A stretch of 64,000 bases of DNA from Isoetes taiwanensis (lineage: Eukaryota; Streptophyta; Lycopodiopsida; Isoetales; Isoetaceae): NCBI GenBank assembly GCA_021234155.1, contig JAJEKV010000008.1:21710212-21774211 (forward strand), in the 5' to 3' direction. How positions within the stretch are numbered: the stretch's first letter is position 1; every line of letters begins with the position of its first letter. Of this stretch, positions 45,383-56,799 are shown piece after piece. Below the pieces are notes generated by a model. The model saw only the letters and a program-made list of their open reading frames with translations. It ran no database searches and had not been told where the DNA came from. The translations under genes were made by a program, and so were the position numbers.

Positions 45383-46625
45383 TCAATCATTCGTTTCCAA
45401 TGTACCCTCTGTTAGAGTATCAATGAGCTCACTCTCCTCCATTTCATATATATCTAATAAACATTTATAATTTTTAATGGAAGTCTCTCTTACCTTCATC
45501 ACCTCTAATAAGTAATCACTAGATGTAGCATTTGGTAGTTGGAAGAAACCTGCCAATGTAACTTCACTTGATATACCAAAACGAAATCTCAGGTGCTGAT
45601 ATGATGGACATCGCAGGATTAGGTGCTCCTCATCCTCTATATCATCCATACCGCAGACTTTACATATACGTCTATCTCGAGGTATCCTCCCCCACCTGCC
45701 TACCTCCACTCCTAAAACGAAATCTCAGGTGCTGATATGATGGACATCGCAGGATTAGGTGCTCCTCATCCTCTATATCATCCATACCGCAGACTTTACA
45801 TATACGTCTATCTCGAGGTATCCTCCCCCACCTGCCTACCTCCACTCCTAGATGATGTGAACTAAGTCTCAATCTGCTTGAGTAGATGCCTCAGATAATA
45901 TGAACCTTTCCCTATGAGATGAGGTCCTCCCCCATTTTTGTAGCCATTTTCCAATTTCTGCATACCACCCTTTCATTGTACTATGTATCATAGCTAGCTT
46001 AGGCAGTCTGGTTGCCTCCATTCCATATATCCTCAAGAGGTATTTCAATGTTCGCCAAACACATCCCCCATTTTTGTAGCCATTTTCCAATTTCTGCATA
46101 CCACCCTTTCATTGTACTATGTATCATAGCTAGCTTAGGCAGTCTAAAACTTCTTCTGTACTTTTTCTACCCTTTTCCACATTTCTTGGGATAATCCTGG
46201 ACCCCATACTTCGCAGCCATAAAGCACAACATAACATCATCGGGTATGGGGTTTGCATTTTTACTCCCAGCTCTGTCAGTAAAAACTTCTTCTGTACTTT
46301 TTCTACCCTTTTCCACATTTCTTGGGATAATCCTGGACCCCACACTTCGCAGCCATAAAGCACAACACTTCTCACCAAGGCATCATATAAAATCCTCTTC
46401 ATTTTCCAATCCACTATTTCCGCTTTCCTGCATTGTCTCTGCATATAGGGCCTTAACACTGTGATCTGTTGTCCTTTGTTCCATCGCCTTTATTCCAGCT
46501 ATAATTGTGGTCTACCACAAGTCCCAAATACTTATATGTATCGAGATATTTCAATCTCTTGCCCTTTATAAAGAAAGTGGAAGTTCGGTTTTTTCAGCCC
46601 AAATACTAATATCTTTGTTTTGGTC

Positions 46626-46628
<3 letters not shown>
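45383..46628 (-). pseudogene. LINE L2 ORF2, C-terminal half
   Basis: From 46628 downward: LTKTKILVFGLKKPNFHFLY (after the YADD box in relatives), KMKRILYDALVRSVVLYGCE, ELGVKMQTPYPMML, KGWYAEIGKWLQKWG, MRLSSHHLGVEVGRWGRIP, zinc knuckle CKVCGMDDIEDEEHLILRC, and the acidic end EMEESELIDTLTEGTLETND with a stop at 45383. Three 136-bp duplications (45578, 45929, 46146) and frameshifts interrupt it. No endonuclease or YADD box remains. Confidence 0.8.

Positions 46629-46630
<2 letters not shown>

Positions 46631-46684
<54 letters not shown>
46631..46684. repeat. (GA)n tract between LINE L2 and L3
   Basis: 27 GA units. L2's truncated 5' end touches one side and L3's 3' end the other. Confidence 0.9.
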
Positions 46685-46686
<2 letters not shown>

Positions 46687-48395
46687 ATCAAAGTCATAAA
46701 ACAAATCATCCAGTGCATCCTCTGAGAATAATACACTGGGCTCCTCTACCTCTATCTCCTCCACATTTTTTCTTTTCAACCATTCCTCTCTATGCTTAAG
46801 AATCTCAACAATACACCCTCCAATACATGAACCTGGGTACCGAAAAAAATCACTAAGTGAATCCACATCAATCCCATACTTTGCTCTTATATCGGAATAG
46901 GCATCACAAAAGAGCAAAACATGCGCCTCATCCTCCACTACCCCTGCATCACATATTTTACAACATCTATATTCATGTGCAATGTCCGCCCATCTCCCAA
47001 CTTCTACACCAAGATGATGTGAGCTTAACCGGATTCTAGCAATTGCTTGCCTGTACTTCACTGATATGGGTTCCCTGAGATGCATCACATATTTTACAAC
47101 ATCTATATTCGATTCCTATAATATTCTTTCTTTACAGCCGGCACGCTCCATGACTTATTTAGAAAACTCGTCTTAACCCAGCTATCAATATCTTTCTTGT
47201 GCATCCATAACTCATCAATATTCATCCCCCATTTCACAAGCCACTTAGTAACATCCGCATACCATCCTTTATTCCTGGTTTCTTCTAGAGCATGTCTGGG
47301 CAAACTATTGACTGGCATATCATACAAAACCTTGCACACACCATAACTCATCAATATTCATCCCCCATTTCACAAGCCACTTAGTAACATCCGCATACCA
47401 TCCTTTATTCCTGGTTTCTTCTAGAGCATGTCTGGGCAAACTATTGACTGGCATATCATACAAAACCTTGCACACATAGCGTAGCAACACGTGATAGAGC
47501 TTCAGCCTCAAGTGACATCATCCCGCGACTCTACTAACATCATGTCATAGGGTGTGCGCATTTTAGTACCCAACTTAATATGAAAAGAACTCTTTTGTAT
47601 CTTTTCCACCTTCTTCCATCTGTCATTAGCAAGTCCAGGCCCCCAAACTTCACATCCATAGAGTACTCTGATGCACTTTTAAGCACTTTATAAAGCATAA
47701 TGCTTCATTTCAAAATTCCAAATATCAGCACTCACACACTTTTCGCATGGCATATAATGCCTTTAAGCCAAACATTCACTCTATGTTCCAGCTTTTGATT
47801 CCGCTTAGGGCTCTTATCTACAATCACAGAATCTTGCGAGCACATCTAGATGAGTTTGCATCCCTTCTATGCTCCGAGAAAGCAGCACCACATCATCAGC
47901 ATATAGTAAAAGCTTAAAAACGTACCCATTCAGAGGTGTACCATCTCCTCCATGTGCTCGTATCCATCCTTCAAGCTGGTCTATAAATAGACCAAACAAA
48001 GTAGGTGACAACGGACATCCGCACCACATCATCAGCAGCTTTCTACCACTTCATCACATGATCCTAGAAAAGGAAATGATAATTGTACAAGTACTTTCTT
48101 ATAAAGTACACTTACAGCATGCCTAAGGCTTGATGGGATCCTCAAATCCACCATCCTGCGCCACAAATTTCGCCTATCCACCATATCAAAAGCTTTACTG
48201 AAATCTACAAATGTAGCAAACATAGGTTTCCTTTTACCAATAACCGAGTCCATCATAGTCCGGAGAGTAACCAGATGATCAGTAGTGGACTTCTTGGGTC
48301 TAAAACCCGCTTGCCCTACTGCTCTGACATTATGCTCTTCTGTCCAAATGCTAATTTTACGCTCAAGTATGGAAGCAAACAATTTTGCATAAACC
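46685..48395 (-). pseudogene. LINE L3 ORF2: RT and C-terminus
   Basis: From 48382 downward: ILERKISIWTEEHNVRAVGQ, AGFRPKKSTTDHLVTLRTMM, FATFVDFSKAFDMVDRRNLW, CPLSPTLFGLFIDQLE and LLLYADDVVLLSRS (YADD), then C-terminal pieces NSLPRHALEETRNKGWYADV, RIRLSSHHLGVEVGRWA and knuckle CKICDAGVVEDEAHVLLFC. The last frame has lost its stop and reads DDLFYDFDCLSLSLS into the (TC)n tail. 136-bp duplications at 46946, 47205 and 47885. Confidence 0.8.
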
Positions 48396-48590
48396 CAGAA
48401 CCTTTAAGATTCCATCCTTTCTTATTCCAAACAGAATGCAACAAAGTAAAGCCTGCAATATTTGGGAGACCTTTCTCCTCATGTTCACAAGTTTCCAAAA
48501 AGAAAATTATATCTACATCAACTAAAAAATCCAGCATAGTGCATACCTTGCTATGTTTCAATGTGTTGATATTCCAGCATACTATCCTGG
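48396..48590 (-). pseudogene. LINE L3 endonuclease N-terminus fused to RT by deletion
   Basis: The minus-strand frame reads VDVDIIFFLETCEHEEKGLP and HSVWNKKGWNLKG, the start of the APE-like endonuclease with its catalytic Glu (ETCEH). It then jumps straight into RT sequence. The rest of the endonuclease and the RT N-terminus are absent. Confidence 0.7.
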
Positions 48591-49690
48591 CGGTCGTTAC
48601 TTCCTATGCCCCATCTATTACCACTCTTCCACCTCTCCAATACGCACTCTTCCCTGCTGCCCTAGCTTCCTTCATTCTCAAAATGTCACTTTTCCGCTGC
48701 TCAAATTGAGTTTTAGTAAGGTCATGCGGTCGTTACTTCCTATGCCCCATCTATTACCACTCTTCCACCTCTCCAATACGCACTCTTCCCTGCTGCCCTA
48801 GCTTCCTTCATTCTCAAAATGTCACTTTTCCGCTGCTCAAATTGAGTTTTAGTAAGGTCATCATTGATCCAAATCGTTGACCTTTTAAGCAATGAGCTTT
48901 CGTGATGACCCGTGCTTTAACCTCTTTACTTGCACACTTCACTAAAATATTACGTGTTCCTTCACCTTTCCTCCCAATCCAGATATGCCTCCAAAACATC
49001 CACTTGCACGCATATTCTGCTATAAAAATTTTGCACGGCCTCAATGGTATTCTCGTTCTCTTCCTCTGGCAACCCCGCAATTCTAAAGTTGTTCGCTTTA
49101 ATCTCCCTCTCATGCATATCACTCAAGTGTTCCATTTTTTTCATTGAGTATGTCTATAGCTTCCGAAATCCCTGCCTGTTCATGTGGAGCACTAAAGTTC
49201 GGATTTTCTATCTCACATTGAGGTGCCATGTTTACAAACATTTGTTTTAACTCGAATTCTCATGCTTTAGTGAGAACAAGCATTCATTCATACCTTGAAG
49301 AATTTTCATCATTTGAGCTTGTTTGTCTTTTTGCCTCCTTCGTGCTTGCTGCCTCTTTTCTAGCTTGCTCCATCGAATCCAAGATCCTCATCATGACCGT
49401 CACAAGAGCTGACCCACAATCAGGTTCCCCAAAGGACGGAAGACATGCCTCCTATGGGCGGATTTGAATGAGACATTGGAGCAGCCTGCGGGATCCCAAA
49501 ACAGAAATTTATGGGCGTAGTAATGTGAGGGTCCCCTTGGACATAGAACTTGCGAGAAGGCAAATCCCCATGGGTATAGCTGCGGTGAATCTTCTCCACA
49601 ACCCGGTTCGCCGGATGAAGCATCGGAGTTAATGCCGCATTGTTATCGAGGTTATTTGTTTTGTTTTTCCTTTTTCTTTTCATTAGCTTT
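48591..49690 (-). pseudogene. LINE L3 ORF1
   Basis: From 49683 downward: MKRKRKNKTNNLDNNAALTP, a Pro/Gly-rich part (QAAPMSHSNPPIGGMSSVLW), the coiled-coil region (about 49400-49140), NNFRIAGLPEEENENTIEAV (RRM-like core) and a C-terminal piece near 48850. Several frameshifts. Same architecture as the better preserved ORF1 of L4. Confidence 0.65.
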
Positions 49691-50253
49691 GTTGTTTATG
49701 TTTGGCGTCGATGCAGACCCACCATCCCTTTTTTTGCTTTTTGTTTATTTGCCATGGGTCCCCTCGTTTATAACTGCGCCCACACAGTGCAAACCTCGAT
49801 CCGCCCGGTGAAGACGATTCTGCACTGCTGCAACCAAAGCGACCCCACTTGTTAACGCGCCCGGCCTAAATTTGAGCGATTCTGGACACTGCTACAATCC
49901 TCCCTTTATGAAGCCGGACCCTGTTTTTGTCGGTGTTTCTTTGAAGGATGCAGTCCGCCCGACACGGAACCTAACCGGGCGTTATCGATCCAAAAACCAA
50001 GTAGCGTAGAAAACCAAGTTGAAGCTGACGAGCCACTGTTTTTGCGAAACTAGTTACGATCGGACTCAAAATGTTTTTGCAAAACCGGTGACAAATGCAC
50101 GTTTTCAGGATTCCGGATGAAAACAACACAAAATCCTTGCACAAAATTGCATGTAGTCACAAGGCTGCCTCGGATCTGAGCCCAAGTCAGAACCAAAAAC
50201 CCTACAAACCCTAGTGCCCAAGGACAACAAGAGAGAAATTTTTTGAGCTAAGG

Positions 50254-50256
<3 letters not shown>
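49691..50256 (-). other. Probable 5' untranslated region of LINE L3
   Basis: No ORF of note. In LINE sense it starts next to (TC)n with CCTTAGCTCAAAAAATTTC and GGGCACTAGGGTTTGTAGGG. Confidence 0.4.
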
Positions 50257-50347
<91 letters not shown>

Positions 50348-50356
50348 AGAACTTCC

Positions 50357-50420
<64 letters not shown>
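50257..50420. repeat. (GA)n tracts at the 3' end of LINE L4
   Basis: Two GA runs, 50257-50342 and 50359-50420, split by AGAGAGAACTTCCAT. L4's own end (ACTTCACTTC in LINE sense) lies about 30 bp beyond, with unrelated bases between, so the tail has been rearranged. Confidence 0.85.
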
Positions 50421-50423
<3 letters not shown>

Positions 50424-50473
50424 CTCACTTCCATCACACTTGTAGTCAATTGGCCGAAGTGAAGTATATTATT

Positions 50474-50506
50474 ACGTTTTTCGAGACCATCAGGTCTATT
50501 AGACGT
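50474..50506 (-). other. 3' hairpin of LINE L4
   Basis: AGACC-ATCA-GGTCT at 50484-50497, with ACGT on each side (50474-50477 and 50503-50506) forming an outer stem. Confidence 0.7.
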
Positions 50507-51056
50507 CAAGAGAGTACAGTTTCATAGTAAAAAACAACTTCATGTGACAAGCACTCGGCATCGAGTGACTCGTCATCGAGCTCTCTTTCCTCTTCCTCTC
50601 CAATGATATCTTTATTTATTTTTAAAAGTGATTCTCTCATTTGTAGTACATCTAGCAAGAAGCTAGCCACTCTAGTTGCCGGCATATCAAAAAAATAGGA
50701 GGAGATTGGGAACATCAATATCAAACCTGTCCTGGAGCGCTTGATATGCCGGACATCTCAGGATCACATGTTCTTCGTCCTCAACCTCGTTCGAGCCACA
50801 CACCCTGCATACTCTGTGCTCACGAGCAACTGCATACCATCTTCCAACCTCTACCTCAAGGTGATGTGCGAGCTCATTCTCATTCTGCAGATAGCATGTC
50901 TCTTTTTTATGGATAAATTCTCATTTAGGTAGCACACATCCTGCATACTCTGTGCTCACGAGCAACTGCATACCATCTTCCAACCTCTACCTCAAGGTGA
51001 TGTGCGAGCTCATTCTCATTCTGCAGATAGCATGTCTCTTTTTTATGGATAAATTC
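50506..51056 (-). pseudogene. LINE L4 ORF2 C-terminus (zinc knuckle)
   Basis: Frames include HHLEVEVGRWYAVAREHRVC, knuckle CRVCGSNEVEDEEHVILRC and PAYQALQDRFDID, then an acidic end GEEEERELDDESLDAE with a stop at 50506. Frameshifts and a 136-bp duplication (50804/50940) separate it from RT. Confidence 0.75.
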
Positions 51057-52800
51057 TCATTTAGCAATGTCAATCCCCCATTTCCTTAGCCACGTCATCC
51101 CATCCGCATACCAACCTTTTTCAAAAGTTTCCTTGAGGGCTAAACGAGGGAAGCTATTTTCCTCCTGGCTACCTAGTTTGCATAGGTATGTGAGGAATTG
51201 ACATAGGGCCTCACACTCCAGAGGCAGCAATCCGCATTCGGCCAGCATTATCTCATATGGAGTTTGCACCTTCACACCTAGCTCTGCACGAAGAAATTTC
51301 TTTTGTACTTTTTCCAGTCTTTGCCACTGATCTAGGGGTAGTCCAGGTCTCCAGACTTCGCACCCGTATAGGGCTACAGCTTGCACTAGTGTTTTGAAGA
51401 GCATCTTTTTCAGACTAAATTTCCAAATGTTTGCCTTTACACATTTTCTCTGCATTGCAAAAAAGGCTTTGAGTCCTCCGTTTACTCTTTGTTCCACAGT
51501 TTGGTTCCATCTAAGATGCTTGTCCACAATCAGCCCCAAATACTTATAGGATGGCGAGATCTCTACCTGATCCCCTTTATAGTAAAACTCATAGTTCTTG
51601 TCCAGATTTGTGCCAAAAATCACCACATTGGTTTTGCTAAGGTTTACACGCAAACCTTTGGCATCACAAAAAGCAGCCAGGATATCAAGATGTTTCTGCA
51701 TCTCTTCCTTGCTCCTCGCTACCATAACAATGTCATCGGCGTAGAGCAAAAGAGGGATAACATACCCTGCTAGTGGAGTGCCCCCCCCACCTGAATCTGT
51801 CACCCACTTCTCCAGCTCATCTATGAATATCCCAAACAGAGTCGGGGACATCGGGCACCCCTGCTTGACTCCAATATTACTATCAATCTTGTCCTTGCAT
51901 TCACTAAGAAAAGGAAAGGAAAGTTGCACCCTTACCTTCTCATACAACATCTTCACTGCATCTCTGTACTCAGTTGGCACCTTTATCCTTTCCAAGCTGT
52001 CCCACAAATTGCTCCTGCACACGGTGTCAAATGCCTTGGTGCAGTCTACAAAAGCAGCAAATAGCGGTTTTCTTTTCCCCTTTACAGAGTCTATCATGGC
52101 TCGGAATGTGACTAAGTGGTCTATGGTAGATCTTCTAGGTCTGAAACCTGCTTGTCCTCTGGCTCTGACATTGTGCTTTTCAGTCCACTCACTGATCTTG
52201 GACTCTATGATAGAAGCGTAGAGTTTCGCAAATAAATTACTCACCATAATCATTTGGTAATTATTGGGGTCACCCTTGTCACCTGCTTTGTGAATTGGAA
52301 TCACCCTATTAACCTGCCACTCAGAAGGGAAACCATCTCTAGCCACTGCATTCAATAGGTGCACTAAGGCACTGACCATCTGCTCCCCTGCCCATTTTAG
52401 AAGTTCGGCCACCAAACCCAGAGAATCTGCCGCCTTCCTGTTTGCAAGTTTTTGTAACCCTTGCTGAACCTCTTCCACAGAAAAAGTGAAACCTCCCCTA
52501 ACAGCTTGCGTGTCTTCCTGAATATCCTCCACATGGTACAATTTATTCACTTGATGCATCAGATCCTGGGCTTGCAGATGCGGTGCTTCATGCCGTCCTT
52601 GCTTGAGCTTTTTCCAAAAATCATACGAATGTGTGAGCAATGATTCGACCATCTCTTCCTGTTTGCGCTGTAAGAATGCTCTTTTCTTTTTCTTAGCCAG
52701 AGTTTTAAACTCTTTAAGGTGCTTCATGCCGTCCTTGCTTGAGCTTTTTCCAAAAATCATACGAATGTGTGAGCAATGATTCGACCATCTCTTCCTGTTT
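51057..52800 (-). CDS. LINE L4 reverse transcriptase, long open frame
   Basis: An uninterrupted frame of about 580 residues. In order: a basic linker (EEMVESLLTHSYDFWKKLKQ), QVNRVIPIHKAGDKGDPNNY (RT 1), ARGQAGFRPRRSTIDHLVTF (RT 2), FAAFVDCTKAFDTV (catalytic Asp region), SNIGVKQGCPMSPTLFGIFI, LLLYADDIVMVARSKEEM (YADD, catalytic), LRVNLSKTNVVIFG, YKYLGLIVDKHLRWN, and the thumb-like LYGCEVWRPGLPLDQWQRLE and AELGVKVQTPYEIMLAECGL. RT copies element RNA at the nicked target. The N-terminal stretch above 52718 is a 136-bp duplicate, so the true start is upstream in the endonuclease frame. Confidence 0.85.
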
Positions 52801-53132
52801 GCATGGGAGACCCTTTTGCCCGTGCGATGACACAAAGCATTGTTTAGCGGTCTCTAATATAAGAGATGTCAATACAGAGCTCATCTATGTTGCCCCCTGT
52901 GGCCATGTAACATGCTCTATTCTTTTTTCAAAAGCAGAAAGATACAATTCCGCTTTCGTGCGATGACACAAAGCATTGTTTAGCGGTCTCTAATATAAGA
53001 GATGTCAATACAGAGCTCATCTATGTTGCCCCCTGTGGCCATGTAACATGCTCTATTCTTTTTTCAAAAGCAGAAAGATACAATTCCGCTTTCCTGTTAT
53101 CTGCATGAGCCAACAAGTAATCCACCACACTC
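52801..53132 (-). pseudogene. Scrambled endonuclease-RT junction of LINE L4
   Basis: Contains ALCRGKSVVDYLLAHADNR after a frameshift, then sequence without the expected SDH-x-P motif. The block is duplicated at the 136-bp offset (52821/52957). The C-terminal endonuclease residues appear lost. Confidence 0.55.
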
Positions 53133-53813
53133 TTACCTCGGCAAAGTGCATCTATCAGTGTCGGGGAATCTGCTCGTACCATTGTAAATGAGAAGGTCCA
53201 AGCCGCTACACATGCTTAGCAAGGCATTTCCCATAGGAGTGGGCCATGAATCCCGGTCCTGTGAGCTCCGCTCCCATCCAGCTTCACATACCTCAGTATC
53301 ATCCAATTGTTCCACCCATATAGGGTCCCCATCCCCACTTGATATTGCCGCTTGTTTTCGAGATGTACGGGCATTAAAATCTCCCATGAGCACCACTTGA
53401 CCTGAAGACAAGAAACCAGAGATGTCTTGTTCAAGAGCCTGCAGCGGGTCATCCATGTCTAAGCCATATAGTTTGCATGTCTCTTGCTTTAGCGGTGGGA
53501 AATAACATCCCGCCAGGACTATATTCTGCCCCTTTCCCGGTATCTCTACCCATATGTATTGTTTAGTACTCTTCATCACTCTCACTGCGTGTGCAAGCTC
53601 CTGTCTAATGTAGCATGCAATTCCCCCATAGCCTCGCCGTCTCCACCCTTTTTTGTTCCATACTGAGTGCATTATTATGAAACCCGGAATATCTGGCAAT
53701 CCACACTCTTCATGTTCCCATGTCTCGATGAAAAAGACCATATCTGCAGATGCTAGAACATCTTCCAGTGAAGCAACCTTTTCCATATTCAACCGGTTGA
53801 TGTTCCATGCCAT
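53133..53813 (-). CDS. LINE L4 APE-type endonuclease domain
   Basis: A 226-residue frame. MAWNINRLNMEKVASLEDVL carries the Asn of motif I. MVFFIETWEHEECGLPDIPG carries the catalytic Glu. GYGGIACYIRQELAHAVRVM and QVVLMGDFNARTSRKQAA carry the D-x-N motif. DLLIYNGTSRFPDTDRCT leads to a stop where relatives continue CTCR...SVVDY. The fold is that of exonuclease-endonuclease-phosphatase enzymes. It would nick the target strand to prime reverse transcription. The frameshift at 53133 and the missing final Asp-His make it inactive as read. Confidence 0.85.
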   Translation of the reverse strand: MAWNINRLNMEKVASLEDVLASADMVFFIETWEHEECGLPDIPGFIIMHSVWNKKGWRRRGYGGIACYIRQELAHAVRVMKSTKQYIWVEIPGKGQNIVLAGCYFPPLKQETCKLYGLDMDDPLQALEQDISGFLSSGQVVLMGDFNARTSRKQAAISSGDGDPIWVEQLDDTEVCEAGWERSSQDRDSWPTPMGNALLSMCSGLDLLIYNGTSRFPDTDRCTLPR

Positions 53814-53834
53814 TACCCTGATGGTCTCTGATCC

Positions 53835-54440
53835 CTATTCCTCAACGTGCACTCGGCCATTTCTCCAGACTGCTCTCTTATTCTCTTGTCTTGCCTCTTT
53901 GAATTTTTGAACTTCTGCTTGGTGTAATGCATACTGTTCCTTGGTAAGATCTTCATTAATCCAGATGTTTTGCCCTTCATTACGTGGCTTTGGGCCTTTC
54001 ATTCCAGCTCTAAAAGCATCCTCCACAACTATCCCCTCCACCTGCAGCGTTTTGCTAATGAAATCCGAAACAGTATCTTTTACTATTTTCCCATCCACCT
54101 CCGGCAGACCGGCAATCCTCAGGTTTAATGCACGTTTTTGCCTTTCTTGCTGCTCGAGGATATCACTCATCCTGCTGTTCAGCTTGTTAACCACGTCTTT
54201 GAAGGTTTCAGAATCCTCATCCTCATACTCTTGTTTCTGAGATGCTGCTTCTTTATTCTTGATGGCCAGAATTTCTTCCCTCAATTCCTTGTTCTCTAGT
54301 TTCAAATGCAAAAGAGTTTCAGAGATTTGGCGAAGTGCACATACCGTTTCTGATTCCTTAGTTGTCGCTTCCTTTCTCATGTGATCCAGTGTCTCCATCA
54401 GCTTCAGCATTACCATGTTCAAATTGCTAATCATAGTCAT
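53835..54440 (-). CDS. LINE L4 ORF1p: coiled coil, RRM-like and C-terminal domains
   Basis: A 201-residue frame. Residues 1-60 are heptad-rich (NLNMVMLKLMETLDHMRKEA, LLHLKLENKELREEILAIKN). The acidic linker EYEDEDSETFKDVVNKLNSR and a second helix (ILEQQERQKR) follow. LNLRIAGLPEVDGKIVKDTV begins the RRM-like core and DAFRAGMKGPKPRNEGQNIW continues it. INEDLTKEQYALHQAEVQKF and KRAVWRNGRVHVEE form the C-terminal domain. The layout matches coiled-coil/RRM ORF1 proteins of L1-type LINEs, which coat element RNA as trimers. There is no CCHC zinc knuckle, unlike many seed-plant L1 ORF1s. One in-frame TAG separates it from an N-terminal extension at 54468-54813. Confidence 0.85.
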   Translation of the reverse strand: MTMISNLNMVMLKLMETLDHMRKEATTKESETVCALRQISETLLHLKLENKELREEILAIKNKEAASQKQEYEDEDSETFKDVVNKLNSRMSDILEQQERQKRALNLRIAGLPEVDGKIVKDTVSDFISKTLQVEGIVVEDAFRAGMKGPKPRNEGQNIWINEDLTKEQYALHQAEVQKFKEARQENKRAVWRNGRVHVEE

Positions 54441-54467
54441 CAGTTCTTGCCCATTCTGCTGACCCTG

Positions 54468-54813
54468 CTAAGTCCATGGCTGCTGCTGAGAACCCCCCTG
54501 CATCCCCTGCATTGGTATGAAAACATTCCCCTGCCCCCCTTGCATTGACATGAACTGGCCCTGCAATGGAGCGAACTGCTGCAGCCCAACATTAGGTAAC
54601 AAACCCATTCCCGGTGCTAGGAGTCTAGCTCCCGTTCCAAACATGCATTGGTATGAAAACATTCCCCTGCCCCCCTTGCATTGACATGAACTGGCCCTGC
54701 AATGGAGCGAACTGCTGCAGCCCAACATTAGGTAACAAACCCATTCCCGGTGCTAGGAGTCTAGCTCCCGTTCCAAACATTTCAGATGGGAGGCTACCCC
54801 GTTCCGCCGGCAT
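54468..54813 (-). pseudogene. LINE L4 ORF1 N-terminal Gly/Met/Gln-rich part
   Basis: The start MPAERGSLPSEMFGTGARLL at 54813 leads to GMGLLPNVGLQQFAPLQGQF and QGMQGGSQQQPWT, then a TAG and QGQQNGQELMTM, which joins ORF1 at 54440. Low-complexity N-termini are common in ORF1 proteins. The 136-bp duplication at 54508/54644 repeats most of it. Confidence 0.6.
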
Positions 54814-55155
54814 TTTGCCTTTATAGGAGATGACCCCGCCCCTTTGGTGCGGATTTTGGCGCAGCGGTCACATTCTCACGGGAATATCTGCATCAAGCCC
54901 ATTTGGATATGTCAGAACATTTCACCATCGATTTAAAGACTCGTAGAGCTTGGCGAGCCGAATCCGACCCATTTTTTTAAAACTCTTTTTGCCCTAGCAG
55001 TGCAACAACGACCTCTTTTTGTCCTTTTTTATTAATATCCTGAGCCCCTCTTGCCACTGTTGCAGCCTCTCCCGATCCAGGAGGCAGTAGCCATCGACCT
55101 AGTGGAGCCCTCAGAAAACTCTTTTTGCCCTAGTCTTAGCCATCGCAAAAAAGAG
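54814..55155 (-). other. 5' region of LINE L4
   Basis: No ORF. A 69-bp block (55087-55155) is repeated at 55273-55340 on the other side of a (GA)n tract. Confidence 0.5.
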
Positions 55156-55248
<93 letters not shown>

Positions 55249-55272
55249 TGAGATGAGATGAGATAGAGAGGC
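55156..55272. repeat. (GA)n/GATGA tract between two 69-bp copies
   Basis: (GA)n at 55160-55230, ATGAGAGAGAGAG, then GATGAGATGAGATGAGATAG. The flanking blocks (TAGCCATCGACCTAGTGG to AAAAAGAGGAG) are near identical, offset 186 bp. This may be an unusually long target duplication or another assembly effect. Confidence 0.75.
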
Positions 55273-55340
55273 CTAGCCATCGACCTAGTGGGGCCCTCAG
55301 AAAACTCTTTTTTGCCCTAGTCTTGTGCCATCGCCAAAAA

Positions 55341-56036
<696 letters not shown>

Positions 56037-56069
56037 AATGAAATGAAATGAAATCTATTATTCGTCTTG

Positions 56070-56090
56070 AGACCACCCAGCACCAGGTCT
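56070..56090 (-). other. 3' hairpin of LINE L6
   Basis: AGACC and GGTCT with an 11-base loop (ACCCAGCACCA), larger than in L2 and L4. Confidence 0.65.
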
Positions 56091-56099
56091 ATGAGAGGC

Positions 56100-56740
56100 G
56101 TTTACAAGTTACATTCAAAATTATAAAACAAGTCATCCGGTCGTCTTCGAGAGTAACACACCTGGGCTCCTCTATCTCAATCTCGTACCTTCTGATTTTT
56201 CAAACAAGCATCTCGTGTTTAAGAATGTCAACAATATATCCCCAATGGATGCCCCAGGTACCGAAAGAACTCCTCAAGGGAGGTAGCGATCCCATGTATG
56301 ACTCTTAAGTCCGAATAAACACGGCAACAAAGTAAGATATGAGCCTCATCCTCCACCACACCGTCACTACACAAGTTACAATGTCTAAGATCATGAGCGA
56401 TGTACGCCCATCTCCCTACCCTCCACACCAAGATGGTGCGAGTTTAACAGGATCCTCGCAATTGCTTGCCTATGCTTAATAGATATGGGTTCACTAAGAT
56501 CTCATATTGCCTTCAATGTGGGATTCATCCGAACCGCATACCAACCTTTGTCACTACTCTCTGCTGCAGCAATTCTTGGCAAGCTATTCCTGGGCATATC
56601 ATATAAAACCTTATGCAGATAACGTAAGGTTTTGCAAAGAGCTTCCGCTTCCAGGGGTATCATCCCGCACTCTCCTAACATCATATCATATGGCGTTTGC
56701 ATTTTAGTGCCCAGTTCCGTGTGAAAAAATTTCTTTTTTA
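56100..56740 (-). pseudogene. LINE L6 ORF2, C-terminal part
   Basis: From 56740 downward: KKKFFHTELGTKMQTPYDMM, GECGMIPLEAEALCKTLRYL, DMPRNSLPRIAAAESSDKGW, a frameshift, then RVGRWAYIAHDLRHC and knuckle CNLCSDGVVEDEAHILLCC, then ATSLEEFFRYLGHPLGIYC with a stop. Confidence 0.75.
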
Positions 56741-56799
56741 CTAGTAATGGTGCCCAGCGTTGCTGGGCTCAAACTCCTTGTCATATATCTCATATAATT

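Larger units (their letters stand above)
45281..46628 (-). mobile_element. LINE L2, 5'-truncated in RT, flanked by (GA)n on both sides
   Basis: The 3' side has (GA)n at 45281-45296, ATGAAATGAAATG and an AGACC/GGTCT hairpin (45331-45344). The 5' side stops inside RT at LTKTKILVF (46628), directly against the (GA)n of L3 (46631-46684). It fits a 5'-truncated copy inserted in the (TC)n tail of L3. Confidence 0.8.
46629..50256 (-). mobile_element. LINE L3 with internal endonuclease-to-RT deletion
   Basis: The tail is (GA)n 46631-46684, without the 3' hairpin seen in the other six. Then ORF2 C-terminus and RT, an endonuclease start fused to RT, ORF1 and a 5' region to about 50256, where the tail of L4 begins. 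It is shorter than L1 and L4 because of the internal deletion. Confidence 0.75.
50421..55155 (-). mobile_element. LINE L4, near full length
   Basis: 3' hairpin at 50474-50506, ORF2 50506-53813, ORF1 53835-54813, 5' region to about 55155. It is the best copy for ORF1 and a long RT frame. Its 5' end abuts the (GA)n of L5. Confidence 0.8.

Noticed and set aside
51057-52835. The 592-residue frame as a complete host protein
   Set aside because: It is the reverse transcriptase part of a LINE, and its N-terminal ~40 residues come from a duplicated segment.
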